Counted from the first letter of the stretch, positions 20,953 to 31,165 are shown. The stretch: DNA of 64,000 bases from Nisaea sp. (GCF_017640745.1 NZ_JAEPQA010000002.1:124001-188000); one strand, 5' to 3'. Numbers and translations are program-made. Notes: generated by a model from the letters alone, not told the origin.

Positions 20953-21423
20953 ATGATCTTGGATTTCAGGCCAGAACGGCGTGCAGGATCTATTGAACGG
21001 GTGGACTCGGTTTTGCGGGGATTGAGAGCCTACTGGGAGTTCTCGCGTACCGACGCATCGCTGCCGCTATCGGAGAATCTTTTTCTGTCGGATCTGGTCG
21101 ACGAGATGCCGCACGTGGTTCTCGCCTATCAGGACAGGCAACGCTTTCAGGTTGAATTTGCGGGTGAGGCGGCGGCCGATCTGCTCGGCGGAAACCCGAT
21201 CGGCGCAACGACGGCTCCGAAAGGCGGTCTCCCGCCGGCCGTGGCCCGTTGCATCCGGCGGTCCGCGGAGGATCGCGAGCCGGTACTTTCGACAGCGGCA
21301 GGAATCCGCATCATCTGTCTGCCCTTCGGCGGGGCGGGTGGTGAGGTCGAGCTTGTCCTCGCCGGCCTCGCCGAAGTGACTGTCCTTCAGAACAGCGGAA
21401 CGGTCGTCTCTCTCATGCGCTGA
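20953..21423 (+). CDS. small PAS-like protein, function unknown
   Basis: A 156-residue protein. The region VDSVLRGLRAYWEFSRTDASLPLSENL followed by MPHVVLAYQDRQRFQVEFAG has the layout of PAS_5-type proteins (helix with a YW motif, then strands), but the match is weak. No output domain is present. The start at 20953 is chosen because AAGGAGG lies five bases upstream; the track start at 20929 has none. The 276 bases between the methyltransferase and this gene hold no recognised feature. Confidence 0.65.
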   Translation: MILDFRPERRAGSIERVDSVLRGLRAYWEFSRTDASLPLSENLFLSDLVDEMPHVVLAYQDRQRFQVEFAGEAAADLLGGNPIGATTAPKGGLPPAVARCIRRSAEDREPVLSTAAGIRIICLPFGGAGGEVELVLAGLAEVTVLQNSGTVVSLMR

Positions 21424-21425
21424 CG

Positions 21426-21442
21426 CCGGGGCGGGGCCCCGG
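21426..21442. terminator. GC-rich hairpin between convergent genes
   Basis: CCGGGGC-GGG-GCCCCGG is a strong 7-bp stem directly after the PAS-like stop codon and before the secA stop on the other strand. No T-run follows, so termination is only probable. Confidence 0.4.
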
Positions 21443-21456
21443 ATATCAGGCGCGGT

Positions 21457-24171
21457 TCAGATCTTGCCGTGGCACTGCTTGTATTTCTTGCCGGAGCCGC
21501 ATGGGCAGGCCGCGTTGCGCGGTACCTTGCCCCAGGTGGCGGGGTCGTTCGGATCGATCGCTGCGGCGCCTTGCCGGCTGCGGACCATGGTTTCCCCGTC
21601 GGCAGCCTCGCCATCGCCCTGCAGTGCCGGATCCTCGCGGCCCTCGTGCATTTCGCGCGCGGCCCGTTCGGCGGCCATCCGCGCCTCCATCTCCTCGGGT
21701 GAAGCCTGGACGCGGATCTCGAGATGCGAGAGCACGCCGGTCACGGTCTGCCGCAGACCGGTCAGCATGCCGTCGAACAGGTTGAAGGCCTCGCGCTTGT
21801 ATTCGTTCAGCGGATCCTTCTGCGCATAGGCGCGCAGGTTGATGCCTTGGCGCAGATGGTCGAGCGAGAGCAGATGCTCCTTCCACTGCTGATCGAGGAT
21901 CTGCAGCAGCAGGCTTTTTTCCGCCATGCGCATGACTTCGGGCCCGTAATTCGCGGCCTTCTGCGCCATGGCATTGTCTGAGGCCTTGGTGATGCGCTCC
22001 AGGATCTCCTGGTCCGCGATACCTTCCTCGTCCGCCCAGTCCTTGACCGGCAGGTCGAGCGCGAGCAGGCGGAGGCATTCCTCGTGCAGGGCCGGAATGT
22101 CCCACTGTTCGGAATAGGCGCCTTCCGGAATGCAGCGCGAGACCACGTCCTCGATCACCTCGTGGCGCATGTCGGCGACCGTGGCCGCGACTTCCGGCGC
22201 GCGCATGATGTCCTTGCGCTGCTCGAAGATCACCTTGCGCTGGTCGTTCATGACGTCGTCATACTTGAGCAGCTGCTTGCGGATCTCGAAGTTCCGCGCC
22301 TCGACCTTCTGCTGCGCCTTTTCCAGCGCCTTGTTGATCCAGCTGTGGACGATCGCCTCGCCCTTCTCCAGGCCGAGCTTCTGCAGCATGCCGTCCATGC
22401 GCTCGGACCCGAAGATGCGCATCAGGTCGTCTTCCAGCGAGAGGAAGAACTTGGACGCGCCCGGATCGCCCTGACGGCCGGAACGGCCGCGCAGCTGGTT
22501 GTCGATCCGTCGGCTCTCGTGCCGCTCGGTGCCGATCACGTAGAGACCGCCGGCATCGAGAACCTGTTTCTTCGCGGCCTCGACCTCGCCGCGGATGGTC
22601 TCTGCCTTGGCCGGATCCGGATCTTCGCCGAGTTCCAGCATGATCCGCATGTCGGCATTGCCGCCGAGCTGGATATCGGTACCGCGGCCGGCCATGTTGG
22701 TGGCAACGGTGACGGCGCCGGGCTGACCCGCCTGTGCGATGATGGTGGCTTCCTGCTCGTGGAAGCGCGCGTTCAGCACCTGATGCGGGATCTTGCGCTT
22801 CTTCATCAGCTCCGCGAGCAGTTCGGACTTCTCGATGGAGACGGTGCCGACCAGCACCGGCTGGCCCTTGCCCCGGCACTCCTCGATCGTGTCGATGATC
22901 GCGTCCCACTTCTCTTCCGCGGTCCGGTAGACCTCGTCGTCATGGTCTTTGCGGGCGATGTCGACGTTGGTCGGGATCTCGACGACCTCGAGCTTGTAGA
23001 TCTCCGCAAACTCGGTCGCCTCGGTCATCGCCGTGCCGGTCATGCCGGCGAGCTTCGGATAGAGGCGGAAATAATTCTGGAAGGTGATCGAGGCGAGCGT
23101 CTGGTTCTCGTTCTGGATCGTGACGCCTTCCTTAGCCTCGAGCGCCTGGTGCAGGCCCTCGGAATAGCGTCGTCCTTCCATAGCGCGGCCGGTGAACTCG
23201 TCGATGATGACGACCTTGTCGTCCTTGACGATGTAGTCCGTGTCCTTGGCGAAGAGATGGTGTGCGCGGAGCGCCTGGTTGGCGTGATGCACCAGCGAGA
23301 CGTTGGCGATGTCGTAAAGACCGCCTTCCTGCAGCATGCCGGCGCCGCGCAGCAGTTCCTCGATATGTTCCTGGCCAGCCTCGGTGAAGGCGACGGTGCG
23401 CTGCTTCTCATCCTTTTCGTAATCCTCGGGCACGAGGTGCGGGATCACGGCATTCATCGCGGTATAGGTCGCAGAGCTGTCCTCGGCCGGGCCGGAGATG
23501 ATCAGCGGCGTGCGCGCCTCGTCGATCAGGATCGAGTCGACTTCGTCGACGATGGCGAAGTTGAAGTCGCGCTGGACCATGTCCTCCAGGCGGAACTTCA
23601 TATTGTCGCGCAGATAGTCGAAACCGAACTCGTTGTTGGTCCCGTAGGTGACGTCGGCGGCGTAGGCGGCCTTGCGCTCGGCATCCGTCAGCCCGTGCAC
23701 GATGCAGCCGGTCGAGAGTCCGAGGAACTCGTAGACCTGTCCCATCCATCCGGCGTCGCGCTTGGCGAGGTAGTCGTTCACCGTGACGACATGGACGCCC
23801 TTGCCCTCGATCGCGTTCAGATAGACCGCGAGGGTGGCGACAAGGGTCTTGCCTTCGCCGGTCTTCATTTCGGAGATGCGGCCCTGGTGCAGCACCATGC
23901 CGCCGAGCAGCTGGACATCGAAATGCCGCTGCCCGAGCGTTCGCTTGGCCGCCTCGCGGACGGTTGCGAAGGCTTCGGGCAGGATGTCGTCGAGGGATTC
24001 GCCGGCCTTCAGCCGCTCCCGGAACGCGTCGGTCCTGGCCGCGAGCGCCGCATCGTCGAGTGCCGCGATTTCCGGCTCGAGGGCGTTGATCTCGTCAACG
24101 GTCTTTTGCAGGCGTTTGAGTGTCCGCTCGTTTTCCGAGCCGAAGATGGCCTTGGCGAGTGCGCCGAACAT
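21457..24171 (-). CDS. secA: preprotein translocase ATPase SecA
   Basis: SecA drives proteins through SecYEG with ATP. The 904-residue protein has the Walker A motif in [13 protein letters not shown], the Walker B region [17 protein letters not shown], the helicase-like [15 protein letters not shown], and a C-terminal zinc-binding tail [14 protein letters not shown] that contacts SecB and phospholipid. The start has AGAGGT upstream. Normal length for the family. Confidence 0.98.
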   Translation of the reverse strand: MFGALAKAIFGSENERTLKRLQKTVDEINALEPEIAALDDAALAARTDAFRERLKAGESLDDILPEAFATVREAAKRTLGQRHFDVQLLGGMVLHQGRISEMKTGEGKTLVATLAVYLNAIEGKGVHVVTVNDYLAKRDAGWMGQVYEFLGLSTGCIVHGLTDAERKAAYAADVTYGTNNEFGFDYLRDNMKFRLEDMVQRDFNFAIVDEVDSILIDEARTPLIISGPAEDSSATYTAMNAVIPHLVPEDYEKDEKQRTVAFTEAGQEHIEELLRGAGMLQEGGLYDIANVSLVHHANQALRAHHLFAKDTDYIVKDDKVVIIDEFTGRAMEGRRYSEGLHQALEAKEGVTIQNENQTLASITFQNYFRLYPKLAGMTGTAMTEATEFAEIYKLEVVEIPTNVDIARKDHDDEVYRTAEEKWDAIIDTIEECRGKGQPVLVGTVSIEKSELLAELMKKRKIPHQVLNARFHEQEATIIAQAGQPGAVTVATNMAGRGTDIQLGGNADMRIMLELGEDPDPAKAETIRGEVEAAKKQVLDAGGLYVIGTERHESRRIDNQLRGRSGRQGDPGASKFFLSLEDDLMRIFGSERMDGMLQKLGLEKGEAIVHSWINKALEKAQQKVEARNFEIRKQLLKYDDVMNDQRKVIFEQRKDIMRAPEVAATVADMRHEVIEDVVSRCIPEGAYSEQWDIPALHEECLRLLALDLPVKDWADEEGIADQEILERITKASDNAMAQKAANYGPEVMRMAEKSLLLQILDQQWKEHLLSLDHLRQGINLRAYAQKDPLNEYKREAFNLFDGMLTGLRQTVTGVLSHLEIRVQASPEEMEARMAAERAAREMHEGREDPALQGDGEAADGETMVRSRQGAAAIDPNDPATWGKVPRNAACPCGSGKKYKQCHGKI

Positions 24172-24421
24172 GCCGACCTCTGATTTGGAAACAGGTGTCC
24201 GGGTCTAGACCGGGTGGCTGACAGATAGGGGGTCGCGCAATTCCTGTCAACGCGGCCTGGGTTCCTGCGTCACTTCAGCCGACCTTAGCCCTGAGGGTTC
24301 AAGCCTGTTTGCTGCTGTCGGTCGCGAGAAGCTGGTTTCTGTCTCCTTGTCTTGACCAGTGTAATTTTTTGGAGTGTGACTACGATTGGATCTCATCGGC
24401 CGGAAACGGAGAGAAAAGCGA

Positions 24422-25261
24422 ATGCCCATTCCTCAGTTTAAAGAGGACGGAGTCGTCAAATTCGACGACCCTTTCTTCGTTCGCCAGTTCAGCCATGTCT
24501 TCCCGGACGATTTCTATGCTCGGCTGAGCGACGAATTTCCTGTTCCGGACGAACATTGGGGAGAACAAGGTGGGCTCGATCGCAAGATTGCAACGAGCTC
24601 ATCGGACGATGGCTTTTTCGACGTCGCCAGGCAGTCCAGGGCCTGGTCGGAATTTATAAGAGGCACGCTGAATCGAGAATTCGCGCGTAACGTGGGCCGG
24701 CTCGTGTACCCCGGACTTAAGCGGTACAAGGAGATGTCGAAAATTCCGCCACGATTGCCGCGTGACTTCTCCGAGAGGCTTTCCGAAGAAAGCAGGTTCC
24801 TGGACCTCATCGACGAAAGAATGACGCTGGGACTGCAATTCGCACGCCTCGCCAATGGTCAGTTCAATTCGCCCCATTCAGATACGGTCAGCAAGATCGC
24901 CACCATTCTTTTCTATTTCCCGCAGGAAGGCTGGCGGAATGAGTATGGCGGCGGTACGCATTTCTTCCGGTTTCGCGATGAACGGAAACCCGATTGGTTT
25001 GACCCGAACATGAATAGGGTTCCCCGCGAAAACCTGGACCAGTTCTGGAAGGATACCGAAGCTTTTTTCGTCTCGAACTACGCACCAAACACAGCATGTC
25101 TGTTCTGCAAATCTGTGGACTCTTTCCATGCCATCGGGCGCATTCGCGCCCCGGAAGGCCTTTCTCGCCGTGCCGTGGTAATGACGTTGCGCTATCGCGA
25201 GGAAGGCGAGGAAAACTCTTGGGAAGCCGTCGAAGCAAGAGCCGAGGCAATGACAGCCTAG
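24422..25261 (+). CDS. 2-oxoglutarate/Fe(II)-dependent oxygenase
   Basis: A 279-residue oxygenase-like protein. The iron ligands HxD (NSPHSDTVSKIATILFYF) and the distal histidine (SVDSFHAIG), followed by the 2OG-binding arginine region LSRRAVVMTLRY, are spaced as in prolyl-hydroxylase-type 2OG oxygenases. Its hydroxylation target is unknown; relatives often occur in surface polysaccharide clusters. The ATG at 24422 follows a GGAG element, so the first 12 residues in the track are dropped. By eye the gene is less GC-rich than secA and argJ. It is followed by an FkbM methyltransferase; together they form an insert in the secA/parvulin/argJ neighbourhood. The 250 bases before it hold no clear promoter. 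Confidence 0.82.
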   Translation: MPIPQFKEDGVVKFDDPFFVRQFSHVFPDDFYARLSDEFPVPDEHWGEQGGLDRKIATSSSDDGFFDVARQSRAWSEFIRGTLNREFARNVGRLVYPGLKRYKEMSKIPPRLPRDFSERLSEESRFLDLIDERMTLGLQFARLANGQFNSPHSDTVSKIATILFYFPQEGWRNEYGGGTHFFRFRDERKPDWFDPNMNRVPRENLDQFWKDTEAFFVSNYAPNTACLFCKSVDSFHAIGRIRAPEGLSRRAVVMTLRYREEGEENSWEAVEARAEAMTA

Positions 25262-25322
25262 CCGGTTTGGTGTCCGATGGTTTGCGGAAGTGGCCGCGAC
25301 AAGTGTTTCGGGAGGCTCGGGT

Positions 25323-26075
25323 TTGAAGGCCGGACGACTGGAAGAATTCTGGAAAATGCGGCCGGTCCGCAAGATCGTGATGAACGGCGTCGAAATATTC
25401 TTCGACTGCTCATCTAAAGTCGCGGATTTCAGGGCGAGGACGTTGCTGTCCAAGGAACCCGGAACGATCCGCTGGCTCGACAGGCTTTCGCCTGACGACG
25501 TCCTCTATGACGTTGGAGCGAATGTAGGCACCTACAGCATCTATGCGGCTAAAATGCGTGGCGTCCGGTGCTATTCGATCGAGCCCGATGCCCGAAACTT
25601 TGCGCTGTTATGCAGCAATGTCATGTTGAACGGTCTTAGCGGAAAGGTAATGCCATATTGCCTTGGGGCACTGGATCGAACCGGCCCGAGCGTCCTCTTC
25701 GCGAGGAATCGAGAAGCCGGTAGCAGCGGGCATTCGGTCGGAGAGGCTCTGGATGAAGCGCTTAATCCGGTAGAACCTGATTTTCGTCAGGGAATCTATG
25801 CCATTCGCCTGGAAGACTTCGCTGCGAGCGACACCGTGGAGACTCCGACTGTCATCAAGATCGATGTGGATGGACTGGAACACCTCGTCCTGTCCGGCCT
25901 TGGAAGAGTGCTTGATGATACTCGCTTGCGAGGCATCAATATCGAACTGGCGGACGATATTGATGAGCACCGTAAGCTCAGGCTCAGTCTGCAGGAAGCG
26001 GGTTTTCGCGAAGATGATGAATTGGGTTTTGTGCATCGCAATGGTGTGAACCGCAATATCTTCTTCAGCCGCTGA
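25323..26075 (+). CDS. FkbM family methyltransferase
   Basis: A 250-residue SAM methyltransferase. The signature DVGANVGTYSIYAAKMRG and YSIEPDARNFALLCSN, then the family block VIKIDVDGLEHLVLSGLG, identify the FkbM group, which O-methylates sugars or polyketides. I choose the TTG at 25323, seven bases after GGAGG; a GTG at 25290 and an ATG at 25356 are alternatives. It follows the oxygenase closely and probably shares its mRNA, which suggests both act on one surface glycan. Confidence 0.85.
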   Translation: MKAGRLEEFWKMRPVRKIVMNGVEIFFDCSSKVADFRARTLLSKEPGTIRWLDRLSPDDVLYDVGANVGTYSIYAAKMRGVRCYSIEPDARNFALLCSNVMLNGLSGKVMPYCLGALDRTGPSVLFARNREAGSSGHSVGEALDEALNPVEPDFRQGIYAIRLEDFAASDTVETPTVIKIDVDGLEHLVLSGLGRVLDDTRLRGINIELADDIDEHRKLRLSLQEAGFREDDELGFVHRNGVNRNIFFSR

Positions 26076-26154
26076 TCCCGCATGCGCGCCGCGCGCGGCA
26101 ATAATTTCTCAGTCTGAAGCGAATGGGAAACTTAGTTCGCAGTAGGTTGAAGCA

Positions 26155-26183
26155 TTGAAACTATCATTAATTTCGATTAAAAT
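26155..26183 (+). promoter_or_regulatory. candidate sigma-70 promoter
   Basis: TTGAAA and TAAAAT are 17 bases apart (five of six matches in each box), in an AT-rich stretch about 55 bases before the ATG at 26238. Confidence 0.5.
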
Positions 26184-26237
26184 TTTTTGCGTCATGTAAG
26201 TGTTGATGAAGTTACGTTGCCTAGAAAGGGTGGACGG

Positions 26238-27110
26238 ATGGTTGACCGGATCACCGGATATACGTCCGGCGTGGTCGCCCCGACGACAGTGCGGACAAAC
26301 CGCCCGGTCGCCGGAGAGGCGCTGAATCAGCGCGTCACGCCCCGTCGCGAGGAGCGGCGCTCGGGCGATCAGTCTTCCCGGCAGGACCAGAAGCAATCGG
26401 ACGACGACAGCGTCGAGATCCGTCTGTCGGGCACTGCGCCGGGGCCGCAAGCGTCCTATGCCGCCAGGGCTTATGCCGGTGCCACACAGGGCCCTGCGCC
26501 GCAAAGCAATGAAGATGTCCTGATTTCCCGCTCGACCGCCGTTTTACTCGCAGAGGACCTGACCAGCCTGATCCGGCGGGCCGTCACCAATGTCGGTCTT
26601 GTGGTGCATGGCCTTATGAAGGTGCCGGACAATGCGGCGCACGATGTCGAGCGGCGGTTTCATATCGCCGCCCTGGGCGCGGTGCGTCCGGCACGGGAAC
26701 GCTATGTCCGCCAGGGCGGGGCTCCAGACCGGCTGCCAAACGGCCTCGCCTTCAAGAATATCTCGGCGCGCTATGATGAGCTGCGCGGCACGGCCGAGAT
26801 TTCCATCGGCGAGGCGGAGTTTCTCGACCGGATCGATTTCAGCGCCACCGGTGTGGTGTTCGACGTACGCGGCGAGGCGGCGGTACATGAGCCGAAGCCC
26901 GGTGTCTTCGTCGATACCGGGGACCATGGCGCGCTGATCGCCAGCCGCATCATCGAAACCGTGCGCCGGGATCTGCCGTTGTTCGGCGGCAGCGACGATA
27001 CCGAGGGCGCGATCGTCCTGATCCGCGCCGACAACAGCGACTTCAGCGATCATCGCTCGCCTGCGGAGTGGCTGGGGTTCGACCTGATCCTTCCCTTCCA
27101 AAAGACATGA
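26238..27110 (+). CDS. hypothetical protein
   Basis: I do not recognise this 290-residue protein. Residues 1-95 are polar and probably disordered (Arg, Gln and Ser rich). Residues 105-160 hold a helical segment (TAVLLAEDLTSLIRRAVTNVGLVVHGLM). The C-terminal half looks like an ordered alpha/beta domain (GLAFKNISARYDELRGTAEISIG, HGALIASRIIETVRRDLP, EGAIVLIRADNSDF). There is no signal peptide or membrane span, so it is likely cytoplasmic. The ATG at 26238 is preferred over the track start 26187, because a promoter lies just upstream and AAAGGGTGG precedes it. Confidence 0.7.
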   Translation: MVDRITGYTSGVVAPTTVRTNRPVAGEALNQRVTPRREERRSGDQSSRQDQKQSDDDSVEIRLSGTAPGPQASYAARAYAGATQGPAPQSNEDVLISRSTAVLLAEDLTSLIRRAVTNVGLVVHGLMKVPDNAAHDVERRFHIAALGAVRPARERYVRQGGAPDRLPNGLAFKNISARYDELRGTAEISIGEAEFLDRIDFSATGVVFDVRGEAAVHEPKPGVFVDTGDHGALIASRIIETVRRDLPLFGGSDDTEGAIVLIRADNSDFSDHRSPAEWLGFDLILPFQKT

Positions 27111-27243
27111 GCCGCCACGGTTGCGAATGGCGTCTTGCCGCTCCACAGGCGATCTGATAGGCCTGCTTCAGACCGTGCGGCGGGTGCGCGCCGTGCCCGA
27201 GATTTCCCGAGAGCGCGGGCGGTGCCCGGCGAAAGGCACAGAC

Positions 27244-28155
27244 ATGATCCTGACTTGCTTCCCGCGTGCTGCGCGTTCCGCGAAGGCGGTGCTGATACCG
27301 GCGGCCCTTGGCGTGTTTGCGGCCTTTGTTCCGCCGGCCGCCGCGCAGCAGTCCGGCGCCGCCGCCAAGACCGTTCCGGCGGACCAGGCGGCCATCGATC
27401 CGGCTACGACAATCGTCGCGACGATCAACGGTGAGCCGATTTATCTTGCCGAGATCCTGGCGCAAATCCAGCAGCTGCCGCAGCAGTACCAGCAGGCGCC
27501 GATGGAGCAGATCTATCCGCCGATGCTCGATCGCGCGATCGATGCGCGCCTGATCGCGAATGCGGCACGCGAGGCCGGGCTGCAGGATCGCGACGACGTG
27601 AAGGCGCGGGTCGCGCAGGCCGAAAACGAGATTATTTCTGAAGTCTTCCTGACCGAGAAAATCTCGACCCAGATGGATGATGCGGCGCTCCGCAAACGTT
27701 ACGAAGAGTCTCTCGCGACCTCGACGGAGACCGGCGAGGAGGTAAAGGCGCGCCATATCCTCCTGACCACCGAAGCCGAAGCCCGCGAGGTGATCGCGGA
27801 ACTGAAGAAGGGTGCCGACTTCGCCGAGTTGGCGAAGGAGAAGTCCACCGGTCCGTCCGGCAGCAATGGCGGCGACCTCGGCTATTTCACCAAAGAGGCC
27901 ATGGTTCCTCCGTTTTCGGAGGCCGCCTTCGCGCTGAAACCGGGCGAGGTTACGGAAGATCCGGTCAAGACCCAGTTCGGCTGGCATGTCATCAAGGTCG
28001 AGGACCGGCGCGCGATCGAGCCGCCGAGCTTCGAGCAGGTACAGCCGCAGATCGCGCAGGAAATGACCCGCGAGATCCTTCAGGAGACGGTCGAGGCGCT
28101 GCGTGACGGCGTCGAGATCAAGCGCTTCGGGCCGGACGGCTCGGAGCTCCAGTAA
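27244..28155 (+). CDS. periplasmic parvulin-type peptidyl-prolyl isomerase
   Basis: A 303-residue exported folding factor. The N-terminus is a signal peptide (hydrophobic VLIPAALGVFAAFVPPAAAQQ, cleavage after AAA or AQ). A SurA/PrsA-like helical region (ATINGEPIYLAEILAQI onward) leads to one PpiC rotamase domain, seen in KARHILLTTEAEAREVI, GSNGGDLGYFTKEAMVPPF and TQFGWHVIKVEDRR. It catalyses prolyl cis-trans isomerisation and probably helps outer membrane proteins fold after SecA-driven export. The longer track ORF starts inside noncoding sequence. argJ follows 28 bases after its stop. Confidence 0.92.
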   Translation: MILTCFPRAARSAKAVLIPAALGVFAAFVPPAAAQQSGAAAKTVPADQAAIDPATTIVATINGEPIYLAEILAQIQQLPQQYQQAPMEQIYPPMLDRAIDARLIANAAREAGLQDRDDVKARVAQAENEIISEVFLTEKISTQMDDAALRKRYEESLATSTETGEEVKARHILLTTEAEAREVIAELKKGADFAELAKEKSTGPSGSNGGDLGYFTKEAMVPPFSEAAFALKPGEVTEDPVKTQFGWHVIKVEDRRAIEPPSFEQVQPQIAQEMTREILQETVEALRDGVEIKRFGPDGSELQ

Positions 28156-28183
28156 CAGTCGCGTCGCAAGGGATCTTCGCGCC

Positions 28184-29416
28184 ATGTCCGATCAGGTTTC
28201 ACCGCTCGCGCCGGAGAGTTTTCCGGAGCTTCCCGCAATCGCCGGTGTGCGGACCGCCGCCGTCATGGCCGGGATCAAGTACAGGAACCGCCCCGATGTG
28301 CTCGTGGCCGAACTCGCCGAGGGAACCACGGTCGCCGGGGCGCTGACCCGGTCTACGACGCCTGGAGCGCCCGTCGCCTGGTGCCGCGAGATCCTGCCGA
28401 AGGGCAGCGGGCGCGCGCTCGTGGTCAATTCGGGCAACGCGAACGTCTTCACCGGCGAAGCCGGCAAGGCCGCGGTCCGGGAGACCGCCTCGGCGGTCGC
28501 GGCGCTTCTGTCCTGTGCGCCGGACGAGGTCTTTGTCGCCTCGACCGGCGTGATCGGCGAGCTCCTGGCGCACGACAAGATCGTTGCGAAGCTGCCGGAA
28601 GCGAAGGAAGCCCTCAAGGAAGGTGCCTGGGATGCGGCCGCCACGGCGATCCGGACCACGGACACTTTTGCCAAGGGCGCGGGCGCGACGACGGAGATCG
28701 GCGGCAAGGCGGTGAAGATCGCCGGCATCGCCAAGGGCTCCGGCATGGTGCAGCCGAACATGGCAACCATGCTGAGCTTTGTCTTCACCGACGCGGCGAT
28801 CCCGGCCGATATTCTGCAGGCAGTGCTGACACCGGCCGTGGACCGGACCTTCAACTCGATCACGGTCGACAGCGACACCTCGACCAGCGACACGCTGCTG
28901 CTGTTTGCGACCGGCAAGGCCGGTAACGCGGCGCCGTCCTCGGCTGACGATCCGGCTCTTGACGCGTTCAAGGCGGCGCTGGAAGGGGTGCTGAAGGAAC
29001 TGGCGCTGCTCGTGGTCCGCGACGGCGAAGGGGCGCAGAAACTGATAGAAGTGCGCGTGACCGGCGCAGATAACGATCTCTCGGCGCGCAAGATCGCCCT
29101 CTCGATCGCGAACTCGCCCCTGGTCAAGACGGCGATCGCCGGCGAGGACGCGAACTGGGGCCGCGTGGTGATGGCGGTCGGCAAGTCCGAGCAGCCGATC
29201 AATATCTCGAAGATCCGCATCGGTTTCGGCGGCACGGATATCGCCGTCAACGGCAAGCGCGACCCGAACTATAACGAGGCACCTGTCGCGGCGCATTTGA
29301 AGGGCCGGGAGATCGGGATCGACGTCGATGTGGGGGTCGGCTCCGGCAAATCCACGGTCTGGACCTGCGATCTGACGCACGGCTATATCAGCATCAACGC
29401 GGATTACCGCAGCTGA
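28184..29416 (+). CDS. argJ: bifunctional glutamate N-acetyltransferase / N-acetylglutamate synthase ArgJ
   Basis: ArgJ moves the acetyl group from N-acetylornithine to glutamate in the cyclic arginine pathway and, in bifunctional forms, also uses acetyl-CoA. The 410-residue precursor carries the self-cleavage site with the nucleophilic threonine in GSGMVQPNMATMLSF and the substrate motif STGVIGE. The ATG at 28184 has AAGGGA upstream; the track ORF begins earlier, inside the parvulin gene. Order parvulin-argJ-GNAT-mutT is typical of alphaproteobacteria. Confidence 0.95.
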   Translation: MSDQVSPLAPESFPELPAIAGVRTAAVMAGIKYRNRPDVLVAELAEGTTVAGALTRSTTPGAPVAWCREILPKGSGRALVVNSGNANVFTGEAGKAAVRETASAVAALLSCAPDEVFVASTGVIGELLAHDKIVAKLPEAKEALKEGAWDAAATAIRTTDTFAKGAGATTEIGGKAVKIAGIAKGSGMVQPNMATMLSFVFTDAAIPADILQAVLTPAVDRTFNSITVDSDTSTSDTLLLFATGKAGNAAPSSADDPALDAFKAALEGVLKELALLVVRDGEGAQKLIEVRVTGADNDLSARKIALSIANSPLVKTAIAGEDANWGRVVMAVGKSEQPINISKIRIGFGGTDIAVNGKRDPNYNEAPVAAHLKGREIGIDVDVGVGSGKSTVWTCDLTHGYISINADYRS

Positions 29417-29426
29417 GGCTGCCGTC

Positions 29427-29981
29427 ATGGAAACGGTGACAACGGAACGGCTGGCGTTCAGGGCGCCAGCCTTCTCGGACGGCGATGCGCTTTATGCGCA
29501 GATGAACGATTTCGACATCATCAAGTACCTCACCTCGGTGCCTTGGCCGTACAAGCGCGCCGATGCGGACGCCTACATAGAGCGGGCCCGGTCCGGCCGC
29601 GCCGAAGGCAAGGGGCATTACTTCCTGGTGATCGAAAGGGCGTCTGAGGCCATCGTCGGCACGATCGACCTGCGCTTCGATCCCGAAAAGACGGCGCATT
29701 TCGGCTACTGGTTCGCCAAGTCCTCCTGGGGGCGCGGCTATGCCAGCGAGGCGCTCGCCGCGATCCTGGAATTCGGCTTTGGAACGTTGGGGCTTGAGAA
29801 CATCTGGGGTGCGGCGATGCCGGAGAATCCGGCCTCGATCCGGGTGATGGAGAAATGCGGGTTGAGGAACGCGGGCATGATCGAGGTCCCGAGGCCCAAT
29901 TTCGGAGACAGGGTGGACATGGTGAAGCTCGACATGCGGCGCGCCGACTGGCTGGCCCGCTCCGGCAAGGTGCCGGCATGA
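29427..29981 (+). CDS. RimJ/RimL-type GNAT acetyltransferase
   Basis: A 184-residue GNAT of the RimJ class, which acetylates protein N-termini or small amines. Seen are TERLAFRAPAFSDGDALY, the beta-bulge AHFGYWFAKSSWGRGYASEAL holding the acetyl-CoA loop, and MPENPASIRVMEKCGLRNAG. It follows argJ by ten bases and overlaps mutT by four bases (ATGA), so it is in the same operon. Confidence 0.88.
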   Translation: METVTTERLAFRAPAFSDGDALYAQMNDFDIIKYLTSVPWPYKRADADAYIERARSGRAEGKGHYFLVIERASEAIVGTIDLRFDPEKTAHFGYWFAKSSWGRGYASEALAAILEFGFGTLGLENIWGAAMPENPASIRVMEKCGLRNAGMIEVPRPNFGDRVDMVKLDMRRADWLARSGKVPA

Positions 29982-30394
29982 GCGGCGGCGCACACAAGCC
30001 GGTTATCTTCGTGGTCGCCGCGGCGCTGATCGACGCGGACGGCCGGGTGCTTCTGGCGCAGCGCCCGGAAGGCAAGTCGATGGCCGGGCTCTGGGAGTTT
30101 CCGGGCGGCAAGGTCGATGCGGGCGAGAGCCCCGAGGCGGCGCTGATCCGCGAGCTGCAGGAAGAGCTTTCCATCGATACGAAGGAAAGCTGCCTCGCGC
30201 CCTTCACCTTCGCTTCGCACGCCTACGAGGATTTTCACCTCATGATGCCGCTTTATCTCTGCCGGCGCTGGTGGGGCGACGTGCGCCCGCGTGAGGGGCA
30301 GGCGGTCAAGTGGGTCCGGCCGATGCGTCTTGCCGATTACCCGATGCCGCCTGCCGACGTCCCGCTGGTGGCGATGCTGCGCGACTTCCTCTGA
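29978..30394 (+). CDS. mutT: 8-oxo-dGTP diphosphatase MutT
   Basis: MutT removes oxidised dGTP from the nucleotide pool. The 138-residue protein has the full Nudix box, GGKVDAGESPEAALIRELQEEL, after LLAQRPEGKSMAGLWEFP. The ATG at 29978 overlaps the upstream GNAT stop. It ends six bases before the convergent SDR gene. Confidence 0.92.
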   Translation: MSGGAHKPVIFVVAAALIDADGRVLLAQRPEGKSMAGLWEFPGGKVDAGESPEAALIRELQEELSIDTKESCLAPFTFASHAYEDFHLMMPLYLCRRWWGDVRPREGQAVKWVRPMRLADYPMPPADVPLVAMLRDFL

Positions 30395-30400
30395 GGCGAT

Positions 30401-31165
30401 TCAGCCGCGGCCGACGAACGGCATCTTGGTCGCCATGACGGTCATGAACTGCACGTTCGCGTCGAGCGGCAGGCTCGCCATGTAGAGCACCGAACTGGCG
30501 ACATGCGCGACGTCCATCCGCGGCTCGATCTTCATCGATCCGTCGGCCTGCGGCACACCCACACCCTCCACCATGCGCTCGGTCATCGGGGTGGCGGCGT
30601 TGCCGATATCGATCTGGCTGCAGACGATGTCGAACGGCCGTCCGTCGAGCGAGATCGACTTGGTGAGGCCGGTGATCGCATGCTTTGTCGAGGTATAGGG
30701 CGCCGAATTGGGGCGCGGTGTGTGTGCCGAAATCGAGCCGTTATTGATGATCCGCCCGCCCTGCGGCTTCTGCTGTTTCATCATCTTCATGGCGCGCTGG
30801 GCGCAGAGGAAGGAGCCGGTCAGGTTGACGTCGACGACGGCCTGCCACTGCTCGGTCGTAAGCTCGTCCATCGGGATGGCGGGCGTGCCCATCCCGGCAT
30901 TGTTGAAGAGCAGGTCGAGCCGTCCGAAGGTCTTCTGCACCGCATCGAACAGCGCATCGACATCCGCCGCCTTGCCGACATCGGTCGGAACAGCGAGCAT
31001 CGCGCCGCCGCCGGTCTTCGCCATGGCGGCGGTTTCCTCAAGCGCGTCCAGCCGCCGGCCCGCCAGCGCGACATTGTAGCCCGCGCCCTGCAGCGCCAGC
31101 GCGACGGCCCGTCCGACACCCGATCCGGCGCCGGTAACGATTGCGGTCTTGCCGTTTCCCGACAT
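30401..31165 (-). CDS. short-chain dehydrogenase/reductase
   Basis: A 254-residue classical SDR: NAD(P)-binding [22 protein letters not shown], catalytic serine in NNGSISAH and YTSTK. The basic residues in [10 protein letters not shown] suggest NADP(H) preference. The substrate is unknown. A strong GGGGAGG lies before the ATG. It converges on mutT and is independent of it. Confidence 0.88.
   Translation of the reverse strand: MSGNGKTAIVTGAGSGVGRAVALALQGAGYNVALAGRRLDALEETAAMAKTGGGAMLAVPTDVGKAADVDALFDAVQKTFGRLDLLFNNAGMGTPAIPMDELTTEQWQAVVDVNLTGSFLCAQRAMKMMKQQKPQGGRIINNGSISAHTPRPNSAPYTSTKHAITGLTKSISLDGRPFDIVCSQIDIGNAATPMTERMVEGVGVPQADGSMKIEPRMDVAHVASSVLYMASLPLDANVQFMTVMATKMPFVGRG

Noticed and set aside
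22084-24183. 699-residue plus-strand ORF over secA
   Set aside because: Antisense shadow of secA with no recognisable domain.
26088-26099. Palindrome GCCGCGCGCGGC after the FkbM gene
   Set aside because: The self-complementary run leaves only a 4-bp stem with a 4-base loop; in GC-rich DNA this is weak evidence for a terminator.
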